From positions 1 through 41,087 of the forward strand of contig NZ_SMKR01000054.1 in NCBI RefSeq assembly GCF_004348725.1: 41,087 nt of DNA, written 5' to 3'. The notes under the pieces were generated by a model. The model was not told the origin of the DNA. It made no database searches and was given only the letters and a program-made list of their open reading frames with translations. This DNA is from Kribbella turkmenica (GTDB lineage: Bacteria > Actinomycetota > Actinomycetes > Propionibacteriales > Kribbellaceae). A program made the position numbers and the translations under genes. Below, in pieces: positions 7,561 through 16,432 of this stretch (position 1 is its first letter; the number at the start of each line of letters is the position of its first letter).

Positions 7561-8712
7561 ATGGCTGTCGATCGTCTCCTGCCGACCGGGGAATCCACTG
7601 ACCTGCTGGCTCTCGTGCGCGACCTGTGCACGCACGAGCTGGCGCCGTACGCCGCCAAGGCGGAGGAGAGCGAGACGTTCCCGCGGGACGCCTTCCGCAC
7701 GCTCGGCAAGGCGGGCCTGCTCGGCCTGCCCTATCCGGAGGAGTACGGCGGCGCCGACCAGCCGTACGAGGTGTACCTGCAGATGCTGGAGGAGATCGCG
7801 GCCGCCTGGATGTCGGTCGGCGTCGGGGTGTCGGTGCACACCATGACCAGCTACGCGGTCGCCACCTTCGGCACGGAGGAGCAGCGCGCGCGGCTGCTGC
7901 CGGACATGGTCGGCGGCGACCTGCTCGGCGCCTACGCGCTCTCGGAGCCGCAGGCCGGTTCCGACATCAGCGCGATGACCGCGAAGGCCGTCCGGGACGG
8001 CGACGACTACGTCCTGACCGGGACCAAGGCGTGGATCAGCCACGGCTCGCACGCGGACTTCTACACGACCTTCGCGCGCACCTCCGCTGACCCGAAGCGC
8101 GGCATCTCCGCGTTCCACGTGCCCGCGTCGTCCGCGGGGCTCAGCTTCGGCGCGCCCGAGCGCAAGATGGGGCTGACCGGCTCGACCACCACGCTGGTCA
8201 ACTACGACAACGTCCGGGTCCCGGCCGCGAACCTGATCGGTGCCGAGGGCCAGGGCATGCGGATCGCCCTGTCCGCGCTCGACTCCGGCCGGCTCGGGAT
8301 CGCCGCGGCCGCGACCGGGCTGGCCCAGGCCGCCCTCGACGTGGCCGCGTCGTACGCGAAGGAGCGCAGGCAGTTCGGGCAGCCGATCGCGGACTTCCAG
8401 GGGCTGCAGTTCCTGCTCGCGGACATGGCCGCCGCGGTCGAGTCGGCCCGGTCGACGTACCTCCAGGCCGCCCGGCGGCGCGATCTCGGCCGGCCGTTCA
8501 CCCAGCAGGCCGCGATCGCCAAGCTGGTCTGCACCGACGTCGCGATGAAGGTCACCACAGACGCCGTCCAGGTGCTCGGTGGGTACGGTTACACCCGCGA
8601 GTTCCCGGTCGAGCGGTACATGCGCGAGGCCAAGGTCACGCAGATCTTCGAGGGAACCAACCAGATCCAGCGGCTGGTCATCAGCCGTGACCTGCTGAGG
8701 AGTGCTTCATGA
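7561..8712 (+). CDS. Acyl-CoA dehydrogenase
   Basis: FAD-dependent acyl-CoA dehydrogenase (383 residues, usual length) that makes an alpha-beta double bond in acyl-CoA thioesters and passes electrons to ETF. Seen: the FAD/substrate signature [15 protein letters not shown] (about residue 125), W-I-S in TKAWISHGS, the RRQFGQPI segment, and the C-terminal [17 protein letters not shown], where Glu364 is the likely catalytic base as in short/branched-chain enzymes. A GAGAGGGG ribosome site lies upstream of the ATG. The stop overlaps the next gene (ATGA). Paired with a short-chain dehydrogenase, it suggests fatty acid, branched-chain amino acid or steroid side-chain oxidation; the substrate is not fixed. 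Confidence 0.92.
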   Translation: MAVDRLLPTGESTDLLALVRDLCTHELAPYAAKAEESETFPRDAFRTLGKAGLLGLPYPEEYGGADQPYEVYLQMLEEIAAAWMSVGVGVSVHTMTSYAVATFGTEEQRARLLPDMVGGDLLGAYALSEPQAGSDISAMTAKAVRDGDDYVLTGTKAWISHGSHADFYTTFARTSADPKRGISAFHVPASSAGLSFGAPERKMGLTGSTTTLVNYDNVRVPAANLIGAEGQGMRIALSALDSGRLGIAAAATGLAQAALDVAASYAKERRQFGQPIADFQGLQFLLADMAAAVESARSTYLQAARRRDLGRPFTQQAAIAKLVCTDVAMKVTTDAVQVLGGYGYTREFPVERYMREAKVTQIFEGTNQIQRLVISRDLLRSAS

Positions 8713-9476
8713 GGCCTGGCCCGTCCGACGTAGCCTTGGTCACCGGCGGCGGCTCCGGGCTCGGCGAGGCGACGGTACGGCGGTTGGCCGCGGACGGGCT
8801 GGGCGTCGTCGTCGTCGACCTGCCCTCCTCGGCCGGCAAGGCGGTCGCCGACGAGCTGGGTGACCGGGTCGTGTTCGCCCCGGCCGACGTCACCGACGAG
8901 ACCGCGGTGACCGCCGCCCTGGACGCGGCCGCCGCGCTCGGCGAGCTCCGGGTCGTCGTCACCTGCGCGGGCATCGCGACCCCGGGCCGGGTCGTCGGCC
9001 GCAAGGGACCGTTGCCACTGGCAACTTTCAGGCAGGTGGTCGAGGTCAATCTGGTCGGCACCTTCAACGTGCTCCGGCTGGCCGCCGAGCGGATGATCGC
9101 GCAACCGGCCGGCGACGACGGCGACCGCGGCGTCGTGGTGATGACCGCGTCGATCGCGGCGTACGACGGCCAGGTAGGGCAGGCGGCGTACGCGGCCAGC
9201 AAGGGCGGCGTCGTCGGTCTGACCCTGACCGCGGCGCGCGACCTTGCGGACAAGGGAATCCGGGTCGTCACGATCGCCCCCGGCACGATGGAGACCCCGA
9301 TGCTCGCGGGCCTCCCGGAGGAGACCCGCGCGGTCCTCGAGCAGCAGGTGCCGCACCCCTCCCGCCTCGGTCGCCCGGCGGAGTACGCCGCCCTGGTCGG
9401 TCACATCATCGACAACCAGCTGCTGAACGGCGAGGTCATCCGCCTCGACGGCGCCCTCCGGATGCCGCCGCGCTGA
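8709..9476 (+). CDS. Short-chain dehydrogenase, 3-hydroxyacyl-CoA dehydrogenase type 2-like
   Basis: A 255-residue SDR with the Rossmann motif TGGGSGLG (12-19), an acidic residue at the end of beta-2 (Asp37) that favours NAD over NADP, the catalytic Ser148, Tyr161 and Lys165 (YAASK), and PGTMETPML after the sixth strand. The [23 protein letters not shown] segment is characteristic of the HSD17B10/3-hydroxyacyl-CoA dehydrogenase type 2 group. It overlaps the acyl-CoA dehydrogenase by 4 nt and probably catalyses the later oxidation of the same pathway. It converges with dgoD after only 4 nt, with no terminator visible. Confidence 0.9.
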   Translation: MRPGPSDVALVTGGGSGLGEATVRRLAADGLGVVVVDLPSSAGKAVADELGDRVVFAPADVTDETAVTAALDAAAALGELRVVVTCAGIATPGRVVGRKGPLPLATFRQVVEVNLVGTFNVLRLAAERMIAQPAGDDGDRGVVVMTASIAAYDGQVGQAAYAASKGGVVGLTLTAARDLADKGIRVVTIAPGTMETPMLAGLPEETRAVLEQQVPHPSRLGRPAEYAALVGHIIDNQLLNGEVIRLDGALRMPPR

Positions 9477-9480
9477 GCAC

Positions 9481-10626
9481 TCACCACTCGGCGAACGAGC
9501 CGTCGGTGTGCCGGAAGACCGGTGAGCGCCAGCGGTGCGGGCCGGCCGCGGCGGCGCGGACGGCGTTCTCGTCGACGTCGATGCCGAGGCCGGGACCGGT
9601 GGGCCGCTCGATGTGACCGTCGACGAACGCGAACACCTGCGGGTCGACCAGGTAGTCGAGCAGTTGGCCGGCGCCGCCGTACCCGATGCCGAGGCTCTGC
9701 TCCTGGATCAGGAAGTTCGGGGTGGCGAAGTCGAGTTGCAGGCTCGCGGCCAGCGTGATCGGGCCCAGCGGGCAGTGCGGCGCGACGGCGACGTCGTACG
9801 CCTCGGCCATCGCCGCGATCCGGCGGACCTCGGAGATGCCGCCCGCGTGCGAGATGTCCGGCTGGGCGATCGCGATGCCGGTGGGCAGCACGTCGCGGAA
9901 GTCCCAGCGGGAGAACAGCCGCTCACCGGTCGCGATCGGGATGCCGGTCGACTCGACCACCCGGCGCAGGTCGCGGGAGAACTCCGGCAGCACCGGCTCC
10001 TCGACGAAGAACGGGAGCAGCGGTTCGAGCAGCGGCAGGAGTTGCCGGGTGGCCGCCGTACTGAGCCGGCCGTGGAAGTCGAGGGCGATGTCGACGCCGT
10101 CGCCGAGAGCGGACCGCAGTGCCGCCACCCGGGAGACCATCGCGCGGAGGTCGGCGGCGCCCGGGACGGGTGGCAGCGCCTCGGACACGTTCATCTTGAT
10201 CGCGGTGAAGCCGTTGGCCACCTTGGCCTGGGCGTCGTCCACCAGGGCGGCGTTGTCGGCACCGTGCGCCCAGGTGTAGATCCGGGCCCGGTCGCGCACC
10301 GGCCCGCCGAGCAGCTCGTGCACGGGCACGTCGTGGTAGCGGCCCTTGATGTCCCACAGCGCCTGGTCGATCCCGGCCAGCGCGCTCGACAGCACCGGGC
10401 CGCCCCGGTAGAAGCCGCCCTTGGCCAGCGTCTGCCAGTGCTCCTCGATCCGGAGTGGATCGGTGCCGACGAGGTACTCCATCATCGCCGCGACCGCACC
10501 CTGCACCGCCTCGGCGCGGCCCTCGACGATCGGCTCACCCCAGCCGCTGACGCCCTCGTCGGTGTCGATACGCAGGAACTGCCAGCGCGGGGCCACCGAA
10601 AAGGTCTCGTACCCGACGATCTTCAC
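9481..10626 (-). CDS. dgoD: D-galactonate dehydratase (enolase superfamily)
   Basis: 381 residues closely following DgoD, which dehydrates D-galactonate to 2-keto-3-deoxygalactonate in the DeLey-Doudoroff galactose route. Seen: the N-terminal capping domain (PRWQFLRIDTDEGVSGWGEP), the GFYRGGP loop, the barrel with Mg2+ ligands in LDFHGR, FFVEEPV and ATGERLFSRWDF, the general base His in APHCPLGP, QPDISHAGGI, and a C-terminal SFAEW. The GTG start (10624-10626) is chosen because VKIVGYETF matches the family N-terminus; the frame remains open further upstream but there it is only antisense to the DUF4032 gene. No other galactonate gene is adjacent, and the ribosome site is weak. Confidence 0.88.
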   Translation of the reverse strand: MKIVGYETFSVAPRWQFLRIDTDEGVSGWGEPIVEGRAEAVQGAVAAMMEYLVGTDPLRIEEHWQTLAKGGFYRGGPVLSSALAGIDQALWDIKGRYHDVPVHELLGGPVRDRARIYTWAHGADNAALVDDAQAKVANGFTAIKMNVSEALPPVPGAADLRAMVSRVAALRSALGDGVDIALDFHGRLSTAATRQLLPLLEPLLPFFVEEPVLPEFSRDLRRVVESTGIPIATGERLFSRWDFRDVLPTGIAIAQPDISHAGGISEVRRIAAMAEAYDVAVAPHCPLGPITLAASLQLDFATPNFLIQEQSLGIGYGGAGQLLDYLVDPQVFAFVDGHIERPTGPGLGIDVDENAVRAAAAGPHRWRSPVFRHTDGSFAEW

Positions 10627-10673
10627 GCCGTCGAGTATCTCAGCGCGGCGACGGCGTGAGCGGACCGGCGGGG

Positions 10674-11900
10674 CTACTCCGCCTCGGGGGCCGCCGGGGT
10701 GGGGAGCGCCAGCTTCTCGTCGGGCTTCGCGCGGAGGACGTCGTCGACGTAGGAGCGGGCGGCCTCCATGGTGTCGACCTCGTGGCCGGCCTGCTCGGAC
10801 AGGAACCAGCGGTGCTCGAGCACCTCGTGGAAGACCTCGGCCGGCTCGAGCTTGCGCTTCAGGTCGCGGGGGACCGAGCGGACGACCGGCTCGAACACGT
10901 CGGTCAGCCACTGGTGGGCGACGATCTCCTCGTCCTCGTTCTGCTGGTCGGTGGAGGCGGCGAACGAGTCGAGGTCGTTCAGCAGGCGGCGGGCCTGGTT
11001 CTCCTCGACGTCCAGGCCGGTCAGCCGGAGCAGCCGGCGGGAGTGGTGGCCGGCGTCCACGACCTTCGGCTGGATCCGGACCTGGCTGCCGTCCCAGTCG
11101 GTGATGATGTCGATCTCGGCCACGTCGAAGCCGAGCTCGTTCAGCCTCCGGATCCGCGAGTCCAGCCGGTGCATCTCGTCGGTGGTGAACTCCTCCGGCG
11201 CGGTCAGCTCGGCCCACAGCGCCTCGTACCGGTCGTTGATCGACTGGACTGTCTCCTGCGGATCGATGTCCGGGTCGAGCAGGCCGCCCTCCTGCAGGTC
11301 GAGCAGCTCGCCGAACAGGTTGATCTCTGCGGTGTACAGGTCGTGCGCGCGTTGCCCGTCGGAGATGTCCTGGTGCAGCTCGCCGGTCTCGGCGTCCACC
11401 AGGTATGCCGCGAACGCGCCGGCGTCACGCCGGAACAGCGTGTTCGACAGCGAGCAGTCGCCCCAGAAGAAGCCGAGCAGGTGCAGCCGGACGATCAGGG
11501 CGACCAGCGCGTCGATCAGCCGGTTGACCGTGTCCGGGCGGAGCGTGCTGGAGAACAGCGCGCGGTAGGGCAGCGAGAACTGCAGGTGCCGGGTGATCAG
11601 GATCGAGTCGATCGGCTCGCCGTTGCGGTCGAGCCGGTCGGTGATCACGCCGACGGGTTCGACCGACGGGGACTCCAGGCGTTCCAGGTCGCGCAGCAGC
11701 CGGTACTCGTGCAGGGCGAGGTGCTCGAGCACCTCCTTGATCGCGTACACGCTGCCGTTGACCCGGACGAACCGGACCACGTGCCGGGAGATACCACGCG
11801 GCAGCGCGACCAGCTGGTCCTCGGGCCAGTCCTCCAGCGGGATGTCCCAGGGGAGCGACAGCAGGCCGGTGTCCGGGCGGGTGGCGACGAATCGGGGCAC
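10674..11900 (-). CDS. DUF4032 protein with a lipopolysaccharide-kinase-like fold
   Basis: A 408-residue member of the actinobacterial DUF4032 family, whose function is unknown. The N-terminal half carries hallmarks of a protein-kinase-like fold: a Lys in VYAIKEV (Lys55), a Glu in the next helix (Glu65), a catalytic-loop-like WGDCSLSNTLF (Asp148, Asn153), and a metal-binding-like YLVDAETGE (Asp169). The second half is the DUF4032 region, charged and mostly helical. There is no signal peptide or membrane segment. The GTG start is the first in frame. It is divergent from a LacI gene, with an 87-nt gap holding two palindromes. Kinase activity is an inference from motifs only. Confidence 0.82.
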   Translation of the reverse strand: MPRFVATRPDTGLLSLPWDIPLEDWPEDQLVALPRGISRHVVRFVRVNGSVYAIKEVLEHLALHEYRLLRDLERLESPSVEPVGVITDRLDRNGEPIDSILITRHLQFSLPYRALFSSTLRPDTVNRLIDALVALIVRLHLLGFFWGDCSLSNTLFRRDAGAFAAYLVDAETGELHQDISDGQRAHDLYTAEINLFGELLDLQEGGLLDPDIDPQETVQSINDRYEALWAELTAPEEFTTDEMHRLDSRIRRLNELGFDVAEIDIITDWDGSQVRIQPKVVDAGHHSRRLLRLTGLDVEENQARRLLNDLDSFAASTDQQNEDEEIVAHQWLTDVFEPVVRSVPRDLKRKLEPAEVFHEVLEHRWFLSEQAGHEVDTMEAARSYVDDVLRAKPDEKLALPTPAAPEAE

Positions 11901-11912
11901 GGCCCCAGTCTG

Positions 11913-11925
11913 TCAGGAATCCTGA
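11913..11925. promoter_or_regulatory. Palindrome TCAGGA-A-TCCTGA
   Basis: A perfect 13-bp inverted repeat 13 nt upstream of the DUF4032 start, separate from the LacI-type palindrome further right. It may be an operator for the DUF4032 gene or an mRNA hairpin. Confidence 0.35.
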
Positions 11926-11939
11926 GACTTCAGCGACGG

Positions 11940-11987
11940 ACGCAAGTCGTTGCAAGAACTTGCGTGATTTGGCGTAGAGTTTGCGTC
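11940..11987 (+). promoter_or_regulatory. LacI-type operator and leaderless promoter of the first LacI gene
   Basis: A 26-bp near-perfect palindrome (11940-11965) has outer arms ACGCAAGT/ACTTGCGT and a concentric core TTGCAA; 11 of 13 base pairs match. A -10 TAGAGT (11975-11980) ends 7 nt before the ATG, so the mRNA is probably leaderless. The TTGCAA core can serve as a weak -35 (19-nt spacer), which would put the operator over the promoter for autoregulation. Confidence 0.6.
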
Positions 11988-12980
11988 ATGACACGACGAC
12001 TTGCAGAGGTGGCCAAGAAGGTCGGCGTCAGCGAAGCCACCGTGAGCCGGGTCCTGAACGGGAAGCCGGGCGTCTCCGAAGCGACCCGGGAGGCGGTGCT
12101 CACCGCGCTCGACGTCCTCGGGTACGAGCGTCCCACCCAACTGCGCGGGGATCGCGCGCGGCTGGTCGGGCTGGTCCTGCCGGAGTTGCAGAACCCGATC
12201 TTCCCCGCCTTCGCGGAGGTCGTCGGCGGTGCGCTCGCGCAGCAGGGTTTCACCTCCTTGCTCTGCACCCGGACGGTCGGCGGCGTGTCCGAGGCCGACT
12301 ACGTCGACCTGCTCCTGCAGCAGCAGGTGTCCGGGGTGGTGTTCGCCGGCGGCTTCTACGCGCAGGCCGACGCACCGCACCAGCACTACGAACTGATCCA
12401 GGAGCGCAAGCTGCCGACCGTGCTGGTGAACGCGGCCGTCGACCACCTCGGCTTCCCGCAGGTGTCGTCGGACGACGTCGTCGCCGCGGAGATGGCGATC
12501 GGGCACCTGCGGGCGCTCGGTCACCGGCGGATCGGCATGGTCCTCGGCCCACGCGACCACATTCCATCGCGGCGCAAGCTGGACGCCTTCATCGCCTCCG
12601 ACGAGGCGGACCTCGACCTGGTCGAGCACACCATGTTCTCGCTCGAAGGCGGGCACGCGGCCGCGACCCGGCTGGTCAACAAGGGCGTCACCGGCATCGT
12701 CTGCGCCAGCGACATCCTTGCCCTGGGCGCCATTCGCGCGGTCCGCCGGGCCGGCCTGAGCGTGCCCGGCGAGGTCTCGGTGATCGGGTACGACGACTCC
12801 GCGATGATGAACTGCACCGACCCGCCGCTGACCACCGTCCGGCAGCCGATCGACGCGATGGGCCGGGCCGCCGTCGACATGCTGGTCGCCCTGATCGAGC
12901 GCGCCGCCGTCCCGGCCGACGAGCTCCTCTTCGAGCCGGAGCTGGTGGTGCGGGCCTCCACCGCCCGAGCCCGCAGCTGA
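11988..12980 (+). CDS. LacI-family regulator of the alpha-glucoside locus
   Basis: A 330-residue LacI/GalR regulator. The helix-turn-helix and hinge occupy residues 1-60 (LAEVAKKVGVSEATVSRVLNGKPGV), followed by a periplasmic-binding-protein-like sensor domain (from LVGLVLPELQNPIFPAF) ending in the usual DPPLTTVRQP segment. It lies directly upstream of a sugar ABC transporter and a GH13 glucosidase and should repress them until a sugar inducer such as maltose or another alpha-glucoside binds. ATG 11988 is chosen because the DNA-binding domain starts there and a -10 lies 7 nt upstream; the frame is open further left but only as antisense to DUF4032. It has a close paralogue at 28839. Confidence 0.93.
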   Translation: MTRRLAEVAKKVGVSEATVSRVLNGKPGVSEATREAVLTALDVLGYERPTQLRGDRARLVGLVLPELQNPIFPAFAEVVGGALAQQGFTSLLCTRTVGGVSEADYVDLLLQQQVSGVVFAGGFYAQADAPHQHYELIQERKLPTVLVNAAVDHLGFPQVSSDDVVAAEMAIGHLRALGHRRIGMVLGPRDHIPSRRKLDAFIASDEADLDLVEHTMFSLEGGHAAATRLVNKGVTGIVCASDILALGAIRAVRRAGLSVPGEVSVIGYDDSAMMNCTDPPLTTVRQPIDAMGRAAVDMLVALIERAAVPADELLFEPELVVRASTARARS

Positions 12981-12992
12981 CCCGACACCTCC

Positions 12993-13024
12993 GCAGCCGC
13001 TGACCGTCCCCGGTCGGCGGCTGC
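12993..13024 (+). terminator. Hairpin after the first LacI gene
   Basis: GCAGCCGCTGACC (12993-13005) pairs with GGTCGGCGGCTGC (13012-13024), 13 bp with one G-U pair and a 6-nt loop, starting 12 nt after the stop codon. It likely separates the regulator mRNA from the transporter operon. Confidence 0.7.
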
Positions 13025-13041
13025 TGTCGTCTGCCCGGCGG

Positions 13042-13121
13042 CGTGACGCGTTCCCACTTGAAGTCACGTTTTTGCAATTTTTGATTTGAGTATTGCGCGA
13101 CGGTGTCGAGTTGCCTACGGT
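13042..13121 (+). promoter_or_regulatory. Promoter and operator region of the sugar transporter operon
   Basis: A -35 TTGCGC (13093-13098), a 17-nt spacer and a -10 TACGGT (13116-13121) precede a GGAGAGGG ribosome site. Upstream are a TTGCAA core (13072-13077), like the core of the LacI operator at 11940, and a CGTGAC/GTCACG inverted repeat (13042-13047, 13063-13068). The sequence is unusually AT-rich for this genome. Confidence 0.45.
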
Positions 13122-13152
13122 GTCCGCAGGATCGACGGAGAGGGTGGGATCG

Positions 13153-14523
13153 ATGAGGACAACGCGCCGTGGGCTCAGCCTGCTGCTGGCCGCGGGACTC
13201 GGGCTGGTGGCCGCGTCCTGTGGGTCGGACGACAAGCCGGACGCGCAAGGATCAGCGGGAGCGGACGGCCCGGTGACGATCACGGTCGGCTGCCAGCCGC
13301 CGAAGAGCAACCCGAAGGAACGGTCGGCCTGGGACGCGGATGTCGCCGAGTTCCAGAAGCTGCACCCGAACATCACCATCCAGAGCAAGGACGCGTTCCC
13401 CTGCATCAACCCGGACACGTTCCAGGCGAAGCTGGCCGGCGGCACGCAGGAGGACGTCTTCTACGTCTACTACACCGACGTGCAGAAGATCATCAAGGCC
13501 CGCCAGGCCGCCGACATCAGTGAGTACGTCGGCAGCGTGAAGGCGGCCGGCGACATCCGCGACGACGTGATGAGCGTGTTCAAGGACGGCGACACGACGT
13601 ACGGCCTGCCGCGCAACAACTACAACATGGGCCTGGTCTACAACCGCACGCTGTTCACCCAGGCCGGGCTCGACCCGGACGCCCCGCCGAAGACCTGGTC
13701 CGAGGTGCGGGCGGCCGCCCAGAAGATCGCCGGCCTCGGCGCCGGGTACGTCGGCTTCGGCGAGTACTCGGCCGGCAACACCGGCGGCTGGCACTTCGCC
13801 GCCAGCCTGTACGCCCGCGGTGGCTCGATGGTCAGCGACGACGGCAGGACCGCGGCATTCAACAGCGCCGAGGGCAAGGCCGTGCTGGAGAACCTCAAGC
13901 AGATGCGCTGGGACGACAACTCGATGGGCAGCAAGCAGCTCCTGCAGTGGGAGGACCTGATGCGGATGATGGGTTCCGGCAGGCTCGGGATGATGATCGG
14001 CGCGCCGGACGTGGTGCAGTCGGTGAACAACGACTTCCAGGGCAAGTTCGAGGACTACGGCGTCGCCGCCGTACCGGAGTCCGAGGGCAAGGCGTCGCTG
14101 AGCGGTGGCGACGGCTACATGTTCAACCCGAAGGCGACGCCGGACAAGATCAGGGCCGGGCTGCTGTGGCTGGAGTTCCACGAGCTCACGCCGGGCAAGG
14201 GACAGTTCGACTACGCGCGCGCCAAGGAGCAGGGCCGCCCGGTCGGGCTGCCGATCCCGGACCTGTACGGCGACTCCGCGCCGGGCAAGGAGATCGTTGC
14301 CCTCCGCAAGCAGTACGCGACTGTCCCGGTCGACCACTTCGCGCCGTACGTCGCCGCGCAGTCGACCATCACCAACAAGCTCGAGCCGCCGAAGGCCCAG
14401 GAGCTGTACGCCGTCCTGGACGTGGCGATGTCCGCCGTCCTCACCCGCAAGGACGCCGACATCGACAAGCTCCTCAGCGACGCCGAGTCCAAGGCCAACA
14501 AGATCCTGGCCAAGAACACCTGA
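13153..14523 (+). CDS. Sugar ABC transporter substrate-binding lipoprotein
   Basis: A 456-residue extracellular solute-binding protein (family 1, MalE/AglE-like). The N-terminus has a twin-Arg-containing n-region, a hydrophobic core and a lipobox ending LVAASC with Cys23 as the lipid-anchored residue. The mature part binds a carbohydrate and delivers it to the two permeases encoded downstream. ATG 13153 is chosen over an upstream in-frame start because it begins the signal peptide and follows a strong ribosome site. The stop shares one base with the start of the first permease gene. The ligand is inferred from the neighbouring GH13 enzyme as an alpha-glucoside. Confidence 0.92.
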   Translation: MRTTRRGLSLLLAAGLGLVAASCGSDDKPDAQGSAGADGPVTITVGCQPPKSNPKERSAWDADVAEFQKLHPNITIQSKDAFPCINPDTFQAKLAGGTQEDVFYVYYTDVQKIIKARQAADISEYVGSVKAAGDIRDDVMSVFKDGDTTYGLPRNNYNMGLVYNRTLFTQAGLDPDAPPKTWSEVRAAAQKIAGLGAGYVGFGEYSAGNTGGWHFAASLYARGGSMVSDDGRTAAFNSAEGKAVLENLKQMRWDDNSMGSKQLLQWEDLMRMMGSGRLGMMIGAPDVVQSVNNDFQGKFEDYGVAAVPESEGKASLSGGDGYMFNPKATPDKIRAGLLWLEFHELTPGKGQFDYARAKEQGRPVGLPIPDLYGDSAPGKEIVALRKQYATVPVDHFAPYVAAQSTITNKLEPPKAQELYAVLDVAMSAVLTRKDADIDKLLSDAESKANKILAKNT

Positions 14524-15476
14524 TGACCGTCACCGAAGAGCGGGTTCGCCGTCCCCAGGCGCCGGGGGCGGCGGGCCCGCGGCCTGACGACGACCGCCGG
14601 GGCGCGCTCCGGCGGGCGGTGGGCCGGAACCTGACGGCGTACGGGTTCCTGTGCGGGGCGTTGATCTGCTTCGCGCTGTTCTCCTGGTATCCGATGGTGC
14701 GCGAGGTGTTCCTCAGCTTCCAGGAGAACAACTTCGTCGACCCGCCGCGGTGGGTGGGGTTCGACAACTTCCGCACGGTGATCGAGGACCCGGCGTTCCG
14801 CTCGGCGTGGGTCAACACGGCCGCGTTCAGCGGGCTGGCGCTCGTCATCGGGTACGCCGTCCCGTTCGTGCTGGCCGTCGTACTCAACGAGCTGCGGCAC
14901 GCCAAGGCGTACCTGCGGTTCGTCGTCTACCTGCCGGTGATGCTCCCGCCCGCGGTCGCGGTCCTGCTGTTCAAGTGGTTCTACGATCCTGGCGCGGGCC
15001 TGTTCAACCAGGTCCTCGACGGGTTCGGCATCCCGCCGCTGAGCTGGCTGGACTCGACCAGTACGGCGCTGGTCAGCCTGGTGCTCGTGTCGACCTGGAT
15101 GAACCTCGGCACCGGCACGCTGATCTACCTGGCCGCGCTGCAGAGCGTCCCGGGCGACCTGTACGAGTCGGCCGAGCTCGACGGAGCCGGCCTGTTCCGG
15201 CGGGTGTGGCACGTGACGATTCCGCAGACCAAGCTGATCCTGCTGGTGATGTTGCTGCTGCAGGTCGTCGCGACCATGCAGGTGTTCATCGAGCCGTACC
15301 TGCTCACCGGCGGCGGCCCGGAGAACGCGACCGTCACGGTCGCCTACCTGATGTACCAGTACGCCTTCAACTTCGGTGACTTCGGCGGCGGTGGCGCCCT
15401 CGGCCTGATGCTGATGGTCGTGCTGCTGGTGCTCTCCGCGATCTACCTGCGTGTCTCCCGAAAGGCCGAGCGATGA
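14523..15476 (+). CDS. Sugar ABC transporter permease (MalF-like)
   Basis: A 317-residue inner-membrane permease with about six transmembrane segments, preceded by a charged, Arg/Pro-rich cytoplasmic N-terminus of about 40 residues. The EAA loop that docks the ATPase is seen as YESAELDGAGLFRRVWHVTIP. ATG 14523 overlaps the binding-protein stop (TGATG); longer frames upstream run inside that gene and are not real. It overlaps the second permease by 4 nt (ATGA). Confidence 0.92.
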   Translation: MTVTEERVRRPQAPGAAGPRPDDDRRGALRRAVGRNLTAYGFLCGALICFALFSWYPMVREVFLSFQENNFVDPPRWVGFDNFRTVIEDPAFRSAWVNTAAFSGLALVIGYAVPFVLAVVLNELRHAKAYLRFVVYLPVMLPPAVAVLLFKWFYDPGAGLFNQVLDGFGIPPLSWLDSTSTALVSLVLVSTWMNLGTGTLIYLAALQSVPGDLYESAELDGAGLFRRVWHVTIPQTKLILLVMLLLQVVATMQVFIEPYLLTGGGPENATVTVAYLMYQYAFNFGDFGGGGALGLMLMVVLLVLSAIYLRVSRKAER

Positions 15477-16342
15477 GGACCCTGGTCTCACCCCTGGCCC
15501 TGCGGACGCCGCACGGGCGGGTCGTCTACTGGGCGATTCTCACGGTCGTGGTCGTCGGGTTCACCGGCGCGTTCGTGTTCCCGCTGTACTGGATGGTGAC
15601 CGGCGCGCTGAAGTCGCCGGACGAACTGGCACAGATCCCGCCGAGCTTCTTCCCGGACAGCTTCGACCTCGGCGTCTACGCCGACGCGTGGAACCAGTTG
15701 CAGCTCGGGACCTTCCTGAGGAACACGGTGCTGTACGCCGGCGGCGCGTGGCTGTTCACCCTCGCGGTCGACGTGACCGCGGCGTACGCGTTGTCGAAGC
15801 TGCGGCCGTTCTTCGGCAGGGTGATCCTCGGCGCGATGCTGGCGACGCTGATGATCCCGCCGATGGTGCTGCTGCTGCCGACGTACCTGACCGCCAAAGA
15901 TCTGCCGATCCTGCATCTCGACCTGCTGAACACGCCGTGGGCGATCTGGTTGCCGGCGGCGGCGAACGGGTTCTTCGTGTTCCTGCTGAAGCGGTTCTTC
16001 GACTCGATCCCGCGGGAACTGCTGGAGGCCGCGGAGATCGACGGCGCGACGCCGCTGCGGATCCTGTGGTCGATCGTGCTGCCGGTGTCGCGGCCGATCC
16101 TCGGGGTGGTCTCGATCCTGTCGGTGGTGACGGTGTGGAAGGACTTCGTCTGGCCGCTGCTGGTGCTGCCGGAGACGGACAAGATGTCGATCAGCGTCGG
16201 CATCGCGTCGCTGTCCGCGCAGATGCCGCAGAACGTGCTGATCGCGTCCCTGGTGATCGCCAGCCTGCCGACCATCCTGGTGTTCTTCGTGTTCCAGCGC
16301 AGCATCATGGCGGGTCTCACCGCCGGAAGCCTCAAAGGATGA
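15473..16342 (+). CDS. Sugar ABC transporter permease (MalG-like)
   Basis: A 289-residue permease with six predicted membrane segments and the EAA loop LLEAAEIDGATPLRILWSIVLP. Together with the previous gene it forms the heterodimeric channel. The C-terminus GLTAGSLKG is typical of MalG-type subunits. No ATPase gene follows; the orphan MsiK at 27510-28589 is the probable energiser. The last 29 nt of the gene are duplicated 82 bp downstream, around a GC-rich hairpin. Confidence 0.92.
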   Translation: MRTLVSPLALRTPHGRVVYWAILTVVVVGFTGAFVFPLYWMVTGALKSPDELAQIPPSFFPDSFDLGVYADAWNQLQLGTFLRNTVLYAGGAWLFTLAVDVTAAYALSKLRPFFGRVILGAMLATLMIPPMVLLLPTYLTAKDLPILHLDLLNTPWAIWLPAAANGFFVFLLKRFFDSIPRELLEAAEIDGATPLRILWSIVLPVSRPILGVVSILSVVTVWKDFVWPLLVLPETDKMSISVGIASLSAQMPQNVLIASLVIASLPTILVFFVFQRSIMAGLTAGSLKG

Positions 16343-16420
16343 GCACAAGCAACCCGCCCCTCGCTCCGCTCGGGGCGGGGACGGAGCGGCGGCGGGTCGC
16401 ACCGCCGGAAGCCTCGAAGG
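16310..16420. repeat. 29-bp direct repeat flanking a GC-rich hairpin
   Basis: Copies at 16310-16338 (the end of the permease gene) and 16392-16420 (just before the glucosidase) share 27 of 29 bases, core CACCGCCGGAAGCCTC. Between them lies a hairpin with arms CCCGCCCC (16353-16360) and GGGGCGGG (16372-16379) and loop TCGCTCCGCTC. The right-hand copy runs into the ribosome site (GAAGGAGAG) of the glucosidase. This looks like a small palindromic element that arrived with, or caused, a duplication of the gene end. Confidence 0.75.
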
Positions 16421-16432
16421 TGAAGGAGAGTC

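Noticed and set aside
10627..11217. N-terminal extension of the dgoD frame to 11217
   Set aside because: It would overlap the DUF4032 gene in another frame, and family homology starts only at 10626.
10656..11987. Upstream extension of the first lacI frame
   Set aside because: It lies antisense to DUF4032 and has no homology; the DNA-binding domain and a -10 fit ATG 11988.
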